This document shows positions 1-53,548 of a DNA stretch of 64,000 nt, one piece after another. Positions within the stretch are counted from its first letter, which is position 1. Every line of letters begins with the position of its first letter. The position numbers were made by a program, and so were the translations under genes. Under the pieces are notes generated by a model. It was not told where the DNA came from, searched no databases, and saw nothing but the letters and a program-made list of their open reading frames with translations. The stretch covers positions 218,588,741-218,652,740 of the forward strand of contig OU015493.1 in assembly GCA_907164885.2 (NCBI GenBank), written 5' to 3'. Source of the stretch: Dolomedes plantarius (taxonomy: Eukaryota > Arthropoda > Arachnida > Araneae > Dolomedidae).

Positions 1-850
1 GACAGAGAATTAGCATTGGTGAGCAAGACAGCTGAAATGGTAGTCAAAAAGCATACAATCTCTGCAACCATGTAAGCATACAAGGGGGAGAATAAAACAT
101 AGTCATAGAGGAAAAAATTAGGGCTTCCAGATGAGTCTCCCAGGAAGTGATAGATGAACATTACATTGAATTGTGAAACAACCAAACACAACAGCATCCC
201 AGATGAGGATCATTGTTCAACTTAATTTCCCCTTTGAGAGGCAAGTTATAGTAAAAACCATGAATTATAAAACAGCAATATCTATGACCAAGAAGTCATC
301 ATCAAACTCTTTGACTTTGCCAAGAATACTTCTAGTAACCAGCAGTAGAACAAACACCTCACACTGAGAACACTGAATTACTTTAAAGGATTATTTATTG
401 GAGAATTATCAATTGCTTCGACAGTTTATTTATTGGAGAAAATTGCTTTATGTAATATTCTCCAATAGAGGTGAAAACAAATAGGAGTGTATAATACTGA
501 GAGTTTAATGCTCAGAATTCAACACAGTGAAGCACCCCTAATAGTTTGGGGTAACATTTCTCACTATTCGGTGGTCCACTTGGAAAGTCAGCCCACATCA
601 ATGCAGAAAAATATTTTCTAATTCTATTTCTATCTACATTCCATGGTCCAAAGTTTGGTTTTTTGTGGCAATGACATTGTCAAGAAAACAATTTGCCGGT
701 ACATAGAGCTCAAAAAAGTGACATAACAGCATTAACCATGAATTACCCCAATCCCCAAATATCCTAGTCATTAAGCCATTGTATAGTGTACAGTCAGGTC
801 CTGTGATAGTAAGCAGTTCCTACCATCATCTCTTGAGGAGCTTTTAAGCT
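1..850. other. No gene seen
   Basis: Short scattered ORFs only, none with a recognisable family motif. A phrase near TTTATTGGAGAA occurs twice (around 387-403 and 424-440). I see nothing else to name. Confidence 0.5.
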
Positions 851-858
851 ATCTATAG

Positions 859-1207
859 CAGTGGTTCCCAACCCGTAGAAGTCTGTGGACCACTAAGCCA
901 GGAACTGAACCTTGGGCCCCCTCCCTCCCACACACACACACAAAACGACTCGAGGGGGGGGGGGGGAACCTTCCAGGGTGGGGGTATAGAATATCCCTCA
1001 GGCAAAAGGGATACAAGATTAACGTACTTACATTCTAATAATAAAATAATTTTCAAAAATTTTAATTCAACACCTGATAATCATTGGATATATTCGGCCC
1101 ATCTAGTTCAATGAACATTGCTTTCAAAATCCCCATTTATTTAGCAACTTTTTTGTATGTGGTGGCGAACCACAGGTGGTCCGCAGATCACTAGCTGGGA
1201 ACCACTG
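859..1207. mobile_element. hAT-type MITE
   Basis: The element begins CAGTGGTTCCCAACC and ends GGGAACCACTG, matching inverted ends of the hAT type. It is flanked by an 8-bp target duplication (atctatag at 851-858, atctacag at 1208-1215, one mismatch). At 349 bp it has no coding capacity. Inside are a CA run and a run of about 13 G near 954-966. Confidence 0.8.
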
Positions 1208-1215
1208 ATCTACAG

Positions 1216-2666
1216 AAAGGGCAGCTTTCTATCCTGCTCATCTACCACCCAAGACCTCGAAATCCCTTACATGCACTTTTTTTTTTTTAACTTTTATGTT
1301 TTTCAGTCCATCCCATGCAGTAAAACAAGCAACAGGTATAAGAAAAGATAAATAAGAATTGCTGGCCCTAAATGGGGGCAAATCTTGGTACTATATCACA
1401 AAACAGATCATTACTGAATTTTTATACATAAAGATATGCAATTCATTTCAACTGATGCCAGAATTTGCTGAAAATGTGAAAATTAATGGTTTTACAGAAT
1501 TTAGTGTCTATAATCAAGAAGCAGACCCAAATTAAAGAACTGGTTCATTAATCAATAACTCAATTCTTAGTAGTTAATCAACATCCTCAACATTTGTGCA
1601 TAACATTGACTGATTTTCTCATCTCTCAGTTTCTTCCAGCATTTAGATAACTGTTAATGAAAGTAAGACCCCAAACTGTAAAAACCATTGATTGAAATGA
1701 GTGTTACTACTAATTAACAATAAAAAATCTGATACTTTTAGAATCTCCTGTTTTAAGCAACTGATTTTTATTAGAATTTTTTTTAATTCACAGAAATCAA
1801 GTTTCAGTTAAAACATATAAAACATGTTGTAACTAAATATATTACTAAAACTTTAAAATATTACAGAGATAAAATAAAACTTATCTATAGTAAAACTGCA
1901 AAAAAAATATTTTTAATAATCTCATGAAAATTTGCAAAACACAGGCAGTTGCTCATAACAAAGAAAATGATAACTGTTCTATAAAATCATGAGAAGTCAA
2001 ATGAGCATTTAACAATATTCAAAACTATTGAATTAATAAGACAAACATGAAAATATATTTTATTGAATAGAAGTGGCAATTATAACTCATTTCATCCTCT
2101 AAAGTCATAAGCTGGCACAACACATCATTGTGACTTCAAATCTATCACAAGTGAACTTCATTCATGTCACATTCCACAGTCTATCATGGAAAATTCTGTA
2201 CAGTTTTACAATATCTATCAGAAACAAAGAAACATTTCTGATGAAAATATATGAACTTCAGCGATCCATCATCACAAATATATTGCATAACCTGCAATTT
2301 TTAAAAAAATTATGTTTCAATCATGTAATATAAATAAAACTCATTGCTCCTAACAAACATTTCCATTGGGGCATTACTCATATCTAGTGAATGCCCCAGG
2401 CTTCAATCCAATTGAATTTGAAAAAATAATAATAATTAATCAATAAAGTCAATTGGATTGGTGATGTACAAAAACATGCCCTCAATAAAAAAAAAAAATG
2501 GGTTCTAATGAGTGACAATACCTTAAAAAAAAGAAAAAAAAAAGGAGGTATATTGCTAAAAATAATCACTTAGTTATAAACTGAAAAGATCACTTTACTT
2601 TTGAAATATGTTTTTCTGGATAAGTTCTTTTTTAAGCAATAATGATTTTATATATATATATATATA
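1216..2666. other. AT-rich sequence without a gene
   Basis: This stretch shows no ORF with family signatures. It holds A and T homopolymers and a TA run at 2650-2666 that abuts the mariner remnant. Confidence 0.5.
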
Positions 2667-3477
2667 CACAGTGTGACAATTATCGAGCTATATATAAAAA
2701 AAAAACTTCCTAACTTTTGAACCATTGGTGAGATTTAGTGAAAACTTGGCTGTTGAATGCAGGGCATGTTGGGATATTTTTTCTTAGCATGCACACTCAT
2801 ATTAATGTTGTTGTTCATTTTTTGTTGAAATTGTCAAAATACAGTGTTTCTGAACGTATATCCATCATCAAGGCCTACTATTCGAGCAATAACAGCCCGT
2901 TTGCAGCTCAAAGGAAATCCTCAATGCGATAGTCATTGAAGGCTTGGTAACTGCTGAACGATATGTCAAAATTTTAGAAAATGATCTCATTCCTATTATC
3001 CAAAGTGACCCAGATTTCGAAAAGATGAAGTTCATGCAGGACAGAGCACGATCTCATTGGAAGAGTGTTTGAAGTATTGGAAAAGCCCTTTGGGGAACGC
3101 ATTCTGTCTTTGGGGTACCCAGAGGCCACTGAAATGGGAATCACTTGGCCACCATATTCTCCTGATCTCAACCCTACTAACTCCTTTTTGTGGAGCAATA
3201 TTAAAGAAAAAGTTTAAGCAAATAACCCAGAAACCATCGCTGAGCTCGAAACAGCCATTCAGGAGGTCATCAAAAGCATCGATGTCTCGACACTTCAGTG
3301 AATTTTGCTCTCTGTCTGTGCCACATCATAGCCATTGATGGAAAGCATATCAAACATGTCATAAACTAAATCCGATTATCTGTAGCAACTTTTCAAATTT
3401 GAATAAAATTCTTAAACTCAGAAGTTTCTTAAAATTTGATTTTTTATTTCATAGAGCTCAATAATTGTCACCCTGTG
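2667..3477 (+). mobile_element. Decayed mariner/Tc1-family element
   Basis: Terminal inverted repeats CACAGTGTGACAATTATC and (right end, reversed) CACAGGGTGACAATTATTG are flanked by TA on both sides, inside TA runs. The plus strand holds broken pieces of a mariner-type transposase. ERISIIKAYYSSNNSPF near 2850-2900 is from the N-terminal helix-turn-helix; around 3040-3200 lie HW and WPPYSPDLNPTNSFLW, which carry the last catalytic Asp region. The pieces are in different frames and the central part is missing, so it is inactive. The 811-bp length is about two thirds of a full element. Confidence 0.85.
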
Positions 3478-3479
3478 TA

Positions 3480-4563
3480 TATATATATATATTCTCAAGA
3501 AAATTTGTTAGAAGTTTGACTCAACAATTATTAAATTGGAACAAAAAACAATTAAATTCCTAGGGAGGAAAGCTATAACTGAACTCCTTCCTATTCCCTG
3601 AGAGGAGGATTATAGAAATATACATATGTTAAAGCATTCTTTACAATATTTAATTATACTTTTTAGCTGGTCTTAAAATTTTAACAACGAAATTTCTATA
3701 ACCATGTAGCATATATTTTAACTTGTAAGGTCTAATTAAATAATATATTTCTTAAAATAGACAATGGATTACAATTTGTTTTATATTACAGAACAATGCA
3801 GAAATGCTACAAAATATCATCTTCAAAAGGATGTTACTATTTAACATCCTTATCAGGCAAAAATAAACTATTGCCTTCAAACCAATTTATCAGTTGTCAA
3901 CAGGCTATGTACATCTATGGGACATAAAAATATATCTCAATTTTCAGAATTTGATAGAGTGCATTTTTGGTATTAAGGTGGATTTTTTACATTGTCAAAA
4001 ATCACTGACTTTTACTCCCACATAATTAAAATTTCAATTTTATGGAGCGAGTATGTTTTAGATTAAGAGTAAAAAAAACTAAAGCACAACTTATCACAGC
4101 AACACTTTATGCATCTTTGCTTTGCTGTCTCTCCACCCCCACCCCCTCCTATTTTTAAGGAAAAAAGAAAAAAAGCCTAAAGAGCACAAGTGTGAAGAAT
4201 TGAAGGTACACAAACAATTAAGTTACAACTCAATTCAGTAGCCTAAAATTAAAAAAAAAAAAATCAATTTTTTCATCAAAATAAAAAACATAATTTTACT
4301 TTCATTACCATCTTGAAATAGCTAAAATAAAATTTTATGACATCCTACTAAATAAAAAAAAAAAAATGAAAAAATTGTGGAAACCTATATTGAACGGATT
4401 TAATTTTTTTCAAAAATTCATCAAAAGAAGGTAAACTTAAAATTTAAAGTTAGCACATAATTATTAAGTACCTAAATATATTTAGAGAGGCAAAAAATTA
4501 TGGTTTTTTGTATATTCAGCAAAATTGATAATAATGCATATTAACCTTACCAGCAGATATAAT
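3480..4563. other. CSN1 3' flank and probable 3' UTR
   Basis: No ORF of interest. On the minus strand an ATTAAA at 4404-4399 is the closest plausible poly(A) signal after the CSN1 stop, about 160 nt downstream; there is no AATAAA in the first 500 nt. This placement is an inference. Homopolymer A tracts and a C-rich patch near 4134-4147 are also present. Confidence 0.3.
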
Positions 4564-46830
<42,267 letters not shown>

Positions 46831-47208
46831 GTTTTAACACGTAATCTTTAATGCAGTATATGAAAATCGAAATTTTAGAATTTAAACACAAAAACAAGCT
46901 TGACTCCAACAACTATGACAAATAAAACAAGAAAACATACGAATACAACACCTAAAACTCGCCGAATGCCCAATGTAAATCATCGATTGAATGAAAATCC
47001 CACAGTTACAGAGAATTTTAAAGTCACCATTGAGTCGCTATATATTTAGGCCTGCGGTAAGCTCATGAAGCTATGTTTATCCTCATGGGTCGTCTTCGTA
47101 GGAAAAGCTTGAGAGGCGCCTTTGAGCATTAGCCCCTTATCCTCGGTATCAACAGGGGTATGTTTCATTTTTTTTATTTTGAAATTATTTTTTATTTTGA
47201 AAATAAAA
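46831..47208 (-). promoter_or_regulatory. CSN1 upstream region with a possible TATA-like motif
   Basis: About 375 bases separate the CSN1 start codon from the first LINE-derived codons, so the 5' UTR and core promoter probably lie here. On the minus strand CCTAAATATATAGC at 47050-47037 is TATA-like, about 205 bases before the ATG. This is a weak match in AT-rich DNA and no other promoter element was recognised. Confidence 0.3.
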
Positions 47209-47673
47209 AATGGACTGTGTTTATTGAGTCACTTGCGCCCTCGGACAATAGCATTTAGAATTACCTAAAACGCATTAAGAAACCGTCTACCCCACTCCCC
47301 CTTTTTAACTCCCCTTCTGGCATTCTGACGAGTGAATCGGACAAAATTGAGCCCTTGGCAGATAACTACGAAAATCAGTTCTCCCCCCACCATAATGTCT
47401 TTTGCCAATACACTATTGATAAAGTTGAAGACATTCTCAGACAGTTTTACAACAATAGGCTGTCTTCTATCAATAAAAAACCTCTTGAACCCACCACCCC
47501 TGCTGAAATTCAAAATGCTGTCAACTCGCTTCCTAATAATAAAGCACCTGGAATTGATAACATAACTAATTCTGCTATAAAAAACTTACCTATCAATTGC
47601 GTTAACATTTTATGTGAGCTCACCAATAAAATTTTCCAATTTAAGTACTTTCCAATAGCGTGGAAAAATATAA
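47209..47673 (+). pseudogene. Jockey-like LINE copy 1, part a (upstream of RT core)
   Basis: A 5'-truncated LINE starts here. The frame carries ESLAPSDNSI and NYLKRIKKPSTPLP before 47300, then ADNYENQFSP, NSLPNNKAPGIDNIT and FPIAWKNI up to 47673, the conserved lead-in to a Jockey-type reverse transcriptase. It has an in-frame stop near 47255 and a frameshift near 47320. The reading continues after the Helitron at 52288. Confidence 0.88.
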
Positions 47674-48305
47674 TCTAATATATAAAAATGAATGTTTGTA
47701 TCTCTGTAATTGTATAGAAATCCACAGTTTAGGAGCAACGATCGTGAAATTTTACATACAGGCGTCTTTAAAAACAGCCGAGGGTCTGAAGAACTTCAAA
47801 AATCGAAACTAATTACCGTTGATTTTTAATTAATAAAAAACCAACAATTTGTAAGCTGTTACACTTTGTGGAATCACCCCTCTGAATATGGCGTCCACGT
47901 TAGGGTTAGCTGGCAAACAGCGAGCGAAAAGATAGAAATAAATAAAATCAAAAAGTTTCAAGTTATATATTAAACCAGAATAATAAATGAAAATAATACT
48001 CTTTCAAGTCAGATTTTATACTCTAAAATAAATCGGATCCAACGGCATATTGACACTCTCACACGCGATGGAAAATTCGAATCAACCACGCTAAGTGTCA
48101 CGATCTTTTTTAATCGCTACTGCAATCCTCCTAGCTTATGTCTCTGTGTCTATTGAAGAGTTAAAGACTAAGCTTCTATCCTGCTAACTTATTTCTGACT
48201 TAAAACTCCTCTTACTCCATAAATGTATGTATATTCACCAACCCATAGCAACTTTCCAAAAAACTCATTGCGTATATTTTTTACTTTACTCAACAGTGTT
48301 GTGCA

Positions 48306-48376
48306 TAATCGTGGCGTAGTAGTTAAAGCGGTTCATTTGGTACCCCGTAAGTCTCGGGTTCGAGTATGGGATCGTG
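48306..48376 (+). repeat. tRNA-like sequence within the Helitron
   Basis: GTGGCGTAGTAGTTAAAGCG resembles an A box and CTCGGGTTCGAGTATGGGA has a near-perfect B box (GGTTCGAGT), 40-50 nt apart as in tRNA genes. A full cloverleaf with paired acceptor stem is not evident, so it is more likely a tRNA pseudogene or SINE head than a gene. Confidence 0.45.
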
Positions 48377-48809
48377 CAAATTTTGCTAAACCTGTATTTT
48401 CAGCTTTTTTATGAAGGCTTTTTTATTTCAGCTTTTATTTTATTATTTTTTTAATTATTATCTTTATTTTATTTTATTATTTTTTAAATTATTATTTTTA
48501 TTTTATTTTATTATTTTTTAAAATTTTTTTTCAGCTTTTTTATGATGAAAGACCGAATATAGCTGAAATCTGAGGAGTTTATTATACATTTATATATTTT
48601 AATTGGTTTTCATATTATTAATGTGTATAACATTTCGTATGCTTTTTTTCTATGTTATTTATACTGTGTTTAGTTTTTTAATGGATTTTGGTAGGTTTAT
48701 TATAAATAGATGGCGCCACTATTTTAAACTTTTAGTATTCCATAAACCAGGTGTTCCTAAACGAACGGTACATTCAAATTAAATACAATGTCAGTGTATG
48801 CAATTAATG

Positions 48810-48868
<59 letters not shown>

Positions 48869-49210
48869 AATACGACGATCAATGTATACGATTGATGTAA
48901 AAAAAACAAAAAAAATATATTAATAAAAAAATCGTAAGGGATATTTTTATAGACAAAATAATGTAGAAGAAAGTATTCAAATTAAATCTCATAGGACATA
49001 CTAAAGAATATAGTACAGTTAATGTAGTACAGTTTGAGGAACATATCTTTTACATTATTTTAATATTTTTTTGAATAATGTCCAATCGTCTGCCGCATTA
49101 GCAAGAAAAAAATGTATTTTTTTGCCTATTTCGTTGTTATGTGAAGATAAATTTATTTAAAGTAACAGAAAAAGGAATCGCGTGATCAGCGTTTAATAAA
49201 TTAACCTTTT

Positions 49211-49583
49211 ACATGCCAATGTTCCTTTTTTGGAACACCATGTTTAATATTTTTTTTAAAAAATAAAGTGTGATATCTGTCAGTTTGAAAAAATTACCGT
49301 ATATTATAGAAGGCATGATTGATTTTTTGACTTTTTTTTTTCAAATATGAATATTTTAGCGTAGAAAAATTTCTAAAAATCAGCTTTTTTCACAATTTTT
49401 ACAGTACGTAAGAAAAAAAATTCTATAAAATTCCTAAAAATTCAAATCCACCCAAAAATTTCCCCATCGTACTTGCAAAGGACAAGTTTAACGAGTTAAT
49501 AAAATAAATTAAAATAATAACAAGAAATATTTCCTCAAGACTGCGTAAAAATGCAATGTTCCAAAAAAGGAACATTGGCATGT
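49211..49583. repeat. Inverted repeat resembling a MITE inside the piggyBac element
   Basis: 26 bases at 49211-49236 (from ACATGCCAATGTTCC) recur exactly as reverse complement at 49558-49583. The 320 bp between hold no ORF. Each arm includes the small palindrome GTTCCTTTTTTGGAAC or its complement. Confidence 0.88.
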
Positions 49584-49619
49584 AACGATATACAAAAGCA
49601 GTGATATCACACGTGATCA

Positions 49620-50506
49620 GTGATTCTGCCGTCTGATTACTTAGAAAATTCAGCCGAACTTACAAAGCTGTATGCCCTACAAAAAGGAGACTCTTTAGAC
49701 GTCGACGCAAATGACATTCGGCAGTTTCTTGGATTACTGTTGTTTAGTGGCTACCACTCAGTACCTGATGAAAATACATATTGGAGCTCTCAGGAAGATT
49801 TGCATATCTTAATTGTTAACAATACAATGCCCAGAAATAAATTTCGGATGTTAAAATTATTTCCACATTGTTGATAATAGTAAATTGAAACCAGGCGATA
49901 AATTAGGAAAAATTTCTCCCTTTTATAAAGAGGTGGGAAAAAATGTTCGTCAATTTGGATTTTTTCATGAAAATATGAGTATCGATGAATCCATGGTTTC
50001 GTGTTATGGACATCGTTCGGCTAAGGTATTCATATGTGGAAAGCCAATTCGCTTTGGTTTCAAAGTTTGGATGATCTGCTCAGCAAATGGTTATCCTTAT
50101 GCTATGTCTATCTACGGTGGAAAAAGTTCGAAAAATGAAAATTTGCCACTTGGATCAAAAGTCGTCTCCGAACTATTATCTTTTATTGACAATCCAGAGA
50201 AACGCAAAATATTTTTCGATAACTTTTTTTACATCGTACAGTCTGCTGACAGATTTATCTAACAAAGGCTTTAAGGCAATCGGCACAGTGCGAGATTCCA
50301 GAACGGGACAATGTTCTCTTAAAACAGCAAAAGAAATATCGAAATTTCAACGTGGAGAGTTTGATTACCGATGCGATGGAGAAGTTTATATGTGCTATTG
50401 GAACGATAGTTTTGTTGTAACTATTACATCAAATTTTATCACTCACGAACCATTAGGAAGAGCAAAAAGATATGTCCGAGCTAAAATAAAAGTTGATTTT
50501 CCTTAA
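49620..50506 (+). pseudogene. piggyBac transposase, frameshifted and N-truncated
   Basis: Three overlapping frames carry successive piggyBac blocks: DANDIRQFLGLLLFSGYHSV (49620-49872), then KLGKISPFYKEVGKNVRQF and MSIDESMVSCYGH with the first catalytic Asp, and FFDNFF with the second (49885-50250), then KGFKAIGTVRDSR to 50506. Frame changes occur near 49870 and 50240. There is no initiating ATG and the usual acidic N terminus is absent, apparently replaced by the inverted-repeat segment at 49211-49583. The C-terminal Cys-rich domain is also missing. Confidence 0.9.
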
Positions 50507-52287
50507 CCTTACATTATAAAATTATATAATAAAGGAATGAGTGGAGTACACCTGTTGGACCGACTTCCTGGAAGTTATCGACCAAAGTTACGCAGCAAAA
50601 TATGGTACTTTATTCCTTGATCATAGTGTGGCATGTAAAAGGTTAAATTCTAAAAATTAATCTTTAAAAATTCACCAAAAATCATAAAATGGAGGTAAAG
50701 ATTCGAAAAAGATTTCATATTAAAGGAATTTTTATGATCTTTTTCGTGATATAAATTTTATAACCCTCAAATTATTATTATTTTAAATGCAAACTTAAAA
50801 AAAGTTACTAAAACAGCTCAAAAATTTAATTTTAAAAAAATCTAAGAAGAATTTTTCAAAATTCTTTCTTAGTGCACTCCTACACTAAAAGAAGAATCGC
50901 CATGCAAATTTTCAGCCCTTTTATTTCCCGCGGTTTGGCCTGTACGTTGTATGTCAGTCAGTGAATCAGTCAGTCAGTCAGTTAGTTACGGAACTGTTTT
51001 ATATATATATATATATTATTATTACTATCTTTATATCGTAACGTTAACTTCATGCGCACGCATTATTTTCCTATGCTTTTTTTTTATCTTTATAATAGCG
51101 TAATTTTCATATGATTTTAAACAACAATAATTTTTAACTGGCATTCAATTCGATGTTAAAACTTTATATTTACACCCTATTTAAAAGAAGTAGGGTGTAA
51201 ATTTTCAAAGAGAATGTTTCAACACCCAACTTCAAAGAAGTAGGGTGTAAATTGTAGGGTAGAAAGTTGGTAAAATCAAAATTTTGTGCAATGTATTTAA
51301 TTTCTCGATTAAAAGTAGTTTTTTTCTAAAAATGAATTTATTTCGCTTGAAAAGCTAAATATTTTATGCACGCGGTTTATATTATTATTACTATCTTTAT
51401 ATCATAAAGTTAACTTCATACGCGAGCATTATTTTCATATGCTTTTTTTATTATTATCTTTATAACAGCTTTATTTTCATATGCTTTTAAACAACTATCG
51501 TTTTTATTCATATCATGTTGGTTTTTTATTAATTGAAAATTAAGGGTAATTAATTTCGATTCCGGAAGTTCTTATTATCTTTATTTTCATATGCTTTTTC
51601 ATTTACGAATTATTCAAATGTTGGTTAAAAAACTTATGTAATTCATACATTTGCGTGAGTTTAATTATTGTAATTAATAAATTTATATTTCTGGAGAGGA
51701 TGTTTCAGGTTTTAGTGGTACTATGATGAAAGGCTGAATCTACCAAAATTCTGAGGAGTTTATTATGGAGAGAAAAGGAATTTAATATGTAGAGGATGTT
51801 TATAGGAGTTTAATATGGAGAGGAGTTGAATGGTTTGCAGCCCTCAATCAAACACTTCATTTTTTAAGAGGCAACGCTACAGTCATATCATGGTTCTATT
51901 GGAAATTTCAGCTAAACCTGTAATTTCAGCTTCTTTTTTTGCCCAAATGATAAAAGGCTAAATCTAGCTGAATTCTGAGGAGTTTATTATAATTTTATAT
52001 ATTTTTTATTGGGTTTTCATTTTATTCATGTGTATAAGATTTCACATGTTTTTTTCTATGTTATTTATAACGTGTTTAGTTTTAAATTAATTTTGGTTAG
52101 CAAACATTAGACAATTTGACATTTTTACTTTTCGGATTTTAGTGCTTCAATGATGAAAGGCTGAAATTCCTGAATTCTGAGATGTGTATAACATTTCACA
52201 TATACTATTTCTATGTTATTTATACTGTGTTGATTTTGGTTAACAAATACTGTTAAAATCCCGGGCAATGCCGGGTACTTCAGCTAG

Positions 52288-52556
52288 TAATTATATATAT
52301 TAGGAAACCTAGCGAGGATCCCTCCATTCCAAAAAATTATCGTCCCATTAGTTTACTCACCTCTCTTAGCAAGCTGGTTGAAGATATACTGTGTAAAAGA
52401 ATTAATAAGTTCTTGGATGATAACAATGTTATTATTAATGCACAATTTGGCTTTAGAGCCCAACATTCCACTACGCATTAGCTACTCCGAGTAACGGAAT
52501 ACATCCATGATGGATTCCAGAATCGGATGCAGACTGACGCAATTCTCTTCGACATA
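52288..52556 (+). pseudogene. Jockey-like LINE copy 1, part b (RT)
   Basis: The reverse transcriptase continues with IPKNYRPISLLTSLSKLVED, AQFGFRAQHST and QTDAILFDI. An in-frame stop (TAG near 52480) shows decay. The part ends at a small TIR element. Confidence 0.9.
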
Positions 52557-52805
52557 TGAGGCGTTGAAAGGCAAAGTGGTGTAAGTCACATTTTCAACTT
52601 TTTTTATTTGGGGTCAAATATGTAATCTCCATGTTCAATTTATGGTGGAATTGTAAATAATTATTATTTGCAATATTGTAATAATTGTTATGAATTATAA
52701 TTTGTTCAATTTATGGTGGAATTTTTTGTAGTTTGGCCAGTTAAACTCTTTTGACTTACACCACTTGACTTACTGACTTACACCACTTTGCCTTTCACCG
52801 CCTCA
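52557..52805. mobile_element. 249-bp MITE with long TIRs, in LINE copy 1
   Basis: Ends TGAGGCGTTGAAAGGCAAAG and (reversed) TGAGGCGGTGAAAGGCAAAG are identical for 31 of 32 bases and flanked by TA (52555-52556, 52806-52807). The LINE reading resumes right after it. Confidence 0.88.
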
Positions 52806-53548
52806 TATAAAAATCGTTCTACCGTGTATGGCACAGCGCACTAATTTATAAACTAATTAAACTTAAGATGCCATCTGCTATTATTCACCTAATTCACTCT
52901 TATCTGCTTAACAGAACCTTTAAAGTTCGCCACACACAATCAATTTCCTCACTTCGTAACATTAATGGTGGAGTTCCTCAGGGTTCCAAGTTGGGACCTG
53001 TTTTATTTAATATATTTATTAATGATATCCCACATTCTCCACACACTACCCTAGTGTTTGCGGACGACACGGCAATCTTAGCGAAGCATCGCAATACTAA
53101 ATATATGCACAAGCAACTCCAAAGGCATGTTGACATTCTTGAACGTTGGTTCGAACGGTGGAGAATTAAACTAAATCCTGCTAAAACGAAAGCTATATTT
53201 TTTAGCTATAGCAGGATTCCACCTCCGCCGGTCACAGTATGTGGTCATCTCGTACACTTTGAGAAAGAGGGGAAATACCTTGAAGTTTACTTGGATAGCA
53301 GGCTAACCTGGAGAAAAAATATAGAATACATTATTAGAAAGTTTTTTATGGAACGTAGGGATATCGCACACCTCTTGTATCAGAACCAAATGAGTATTGA
53401 TAATAAACTTTTATTGTATAAGACCGTACTTCGCCCAATTCTGATGTATGCTGTTCCAGTTTGGGGCTCAGCAGCTAACACTCATATCCAGAGACTGCAA
53501 ACTATACAAAATAAGACTCTTTGTGGTATCAGGAAGGTGCCATGGTAC
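52806..53548 (+). pseudogene. Jockey-like LINE copy 1, part c (RT core)
   Basis: An open run with GGVPQGSKLGPVLFNIFIND, the catalytic FADD (VFADDTAILAKH) and the thumb region (WRIKLNPAKTKAIFF, LLYKTVLRPILMYAVPVWGS). It is cut at VPW by a solo LTR. The catalytic motif is intact but the element as a whole is broken at least four times. Confidence 0.93.

Larger units (their letters stand above)
49205..50642 (+). mobile_element. piggyBac element nested in the inner Helitron
   Basis: TTAA flanks (49201-49204, 50643-50646) and perfect 14-bp inverted ends CCTTTTACATGCCA and TGGCATGTAAAAGG. The empty site is known from sister Helitron copies, which read ataaattaaattc without the insert. Inside are a broken transposase (49620-50506) and an extra inverted copy of the left end at 49558-49583. 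Confidence 0.95.
48768..51016 (-). mobile_element. Helitron family B copy nested in Helitron A, reverse orientation
   Basis: The plus strand begins near GGTACATTCAAATTAAATAC (a family B 3' part, hairpin lost) and ends GTTAGTTACGGAACTGTT plus a TA run (the reversed family B start). The body matches 21123-21839 and 35728-36421. A piggyBac element (49205-50642) splits it, and an (AT)n tract of about 50 bp at 48815-48864 enlarges it. Confidence 0.85.
47674..52287 (+). mobile_element. Helitron inserted in LINE copy 1 (family A)
   Basis: Starts TCTAATATATAAAAATGAAT after an A and ends with hairpin CCCGGGCAATGCCGGG, then TACTTCAGCTAG before a T. All Helitron rules hold: TC start, hairpin, CTAG end, AT target, no target duplication. 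It sits between two matching halves of the LINE. Without its own inner insertion it is about 2.4 kb and codes for nothing recognisable. It contains T-rich simple repeats, a repeated block (51013-51140 and 51372-51520) and a tRNA-like sequence. Confidence 0.9.

Noticed and set aside
173..367. A 64-codon ORF at the left edge as an exon of another host gene
   Set aside because: No conserved motif or convincing splice sites.
48306..48376. A functional tRNA gene
   Set aside because: Box motifs are present but I could not pair an acceptor stem or place a proper anticodon arm.
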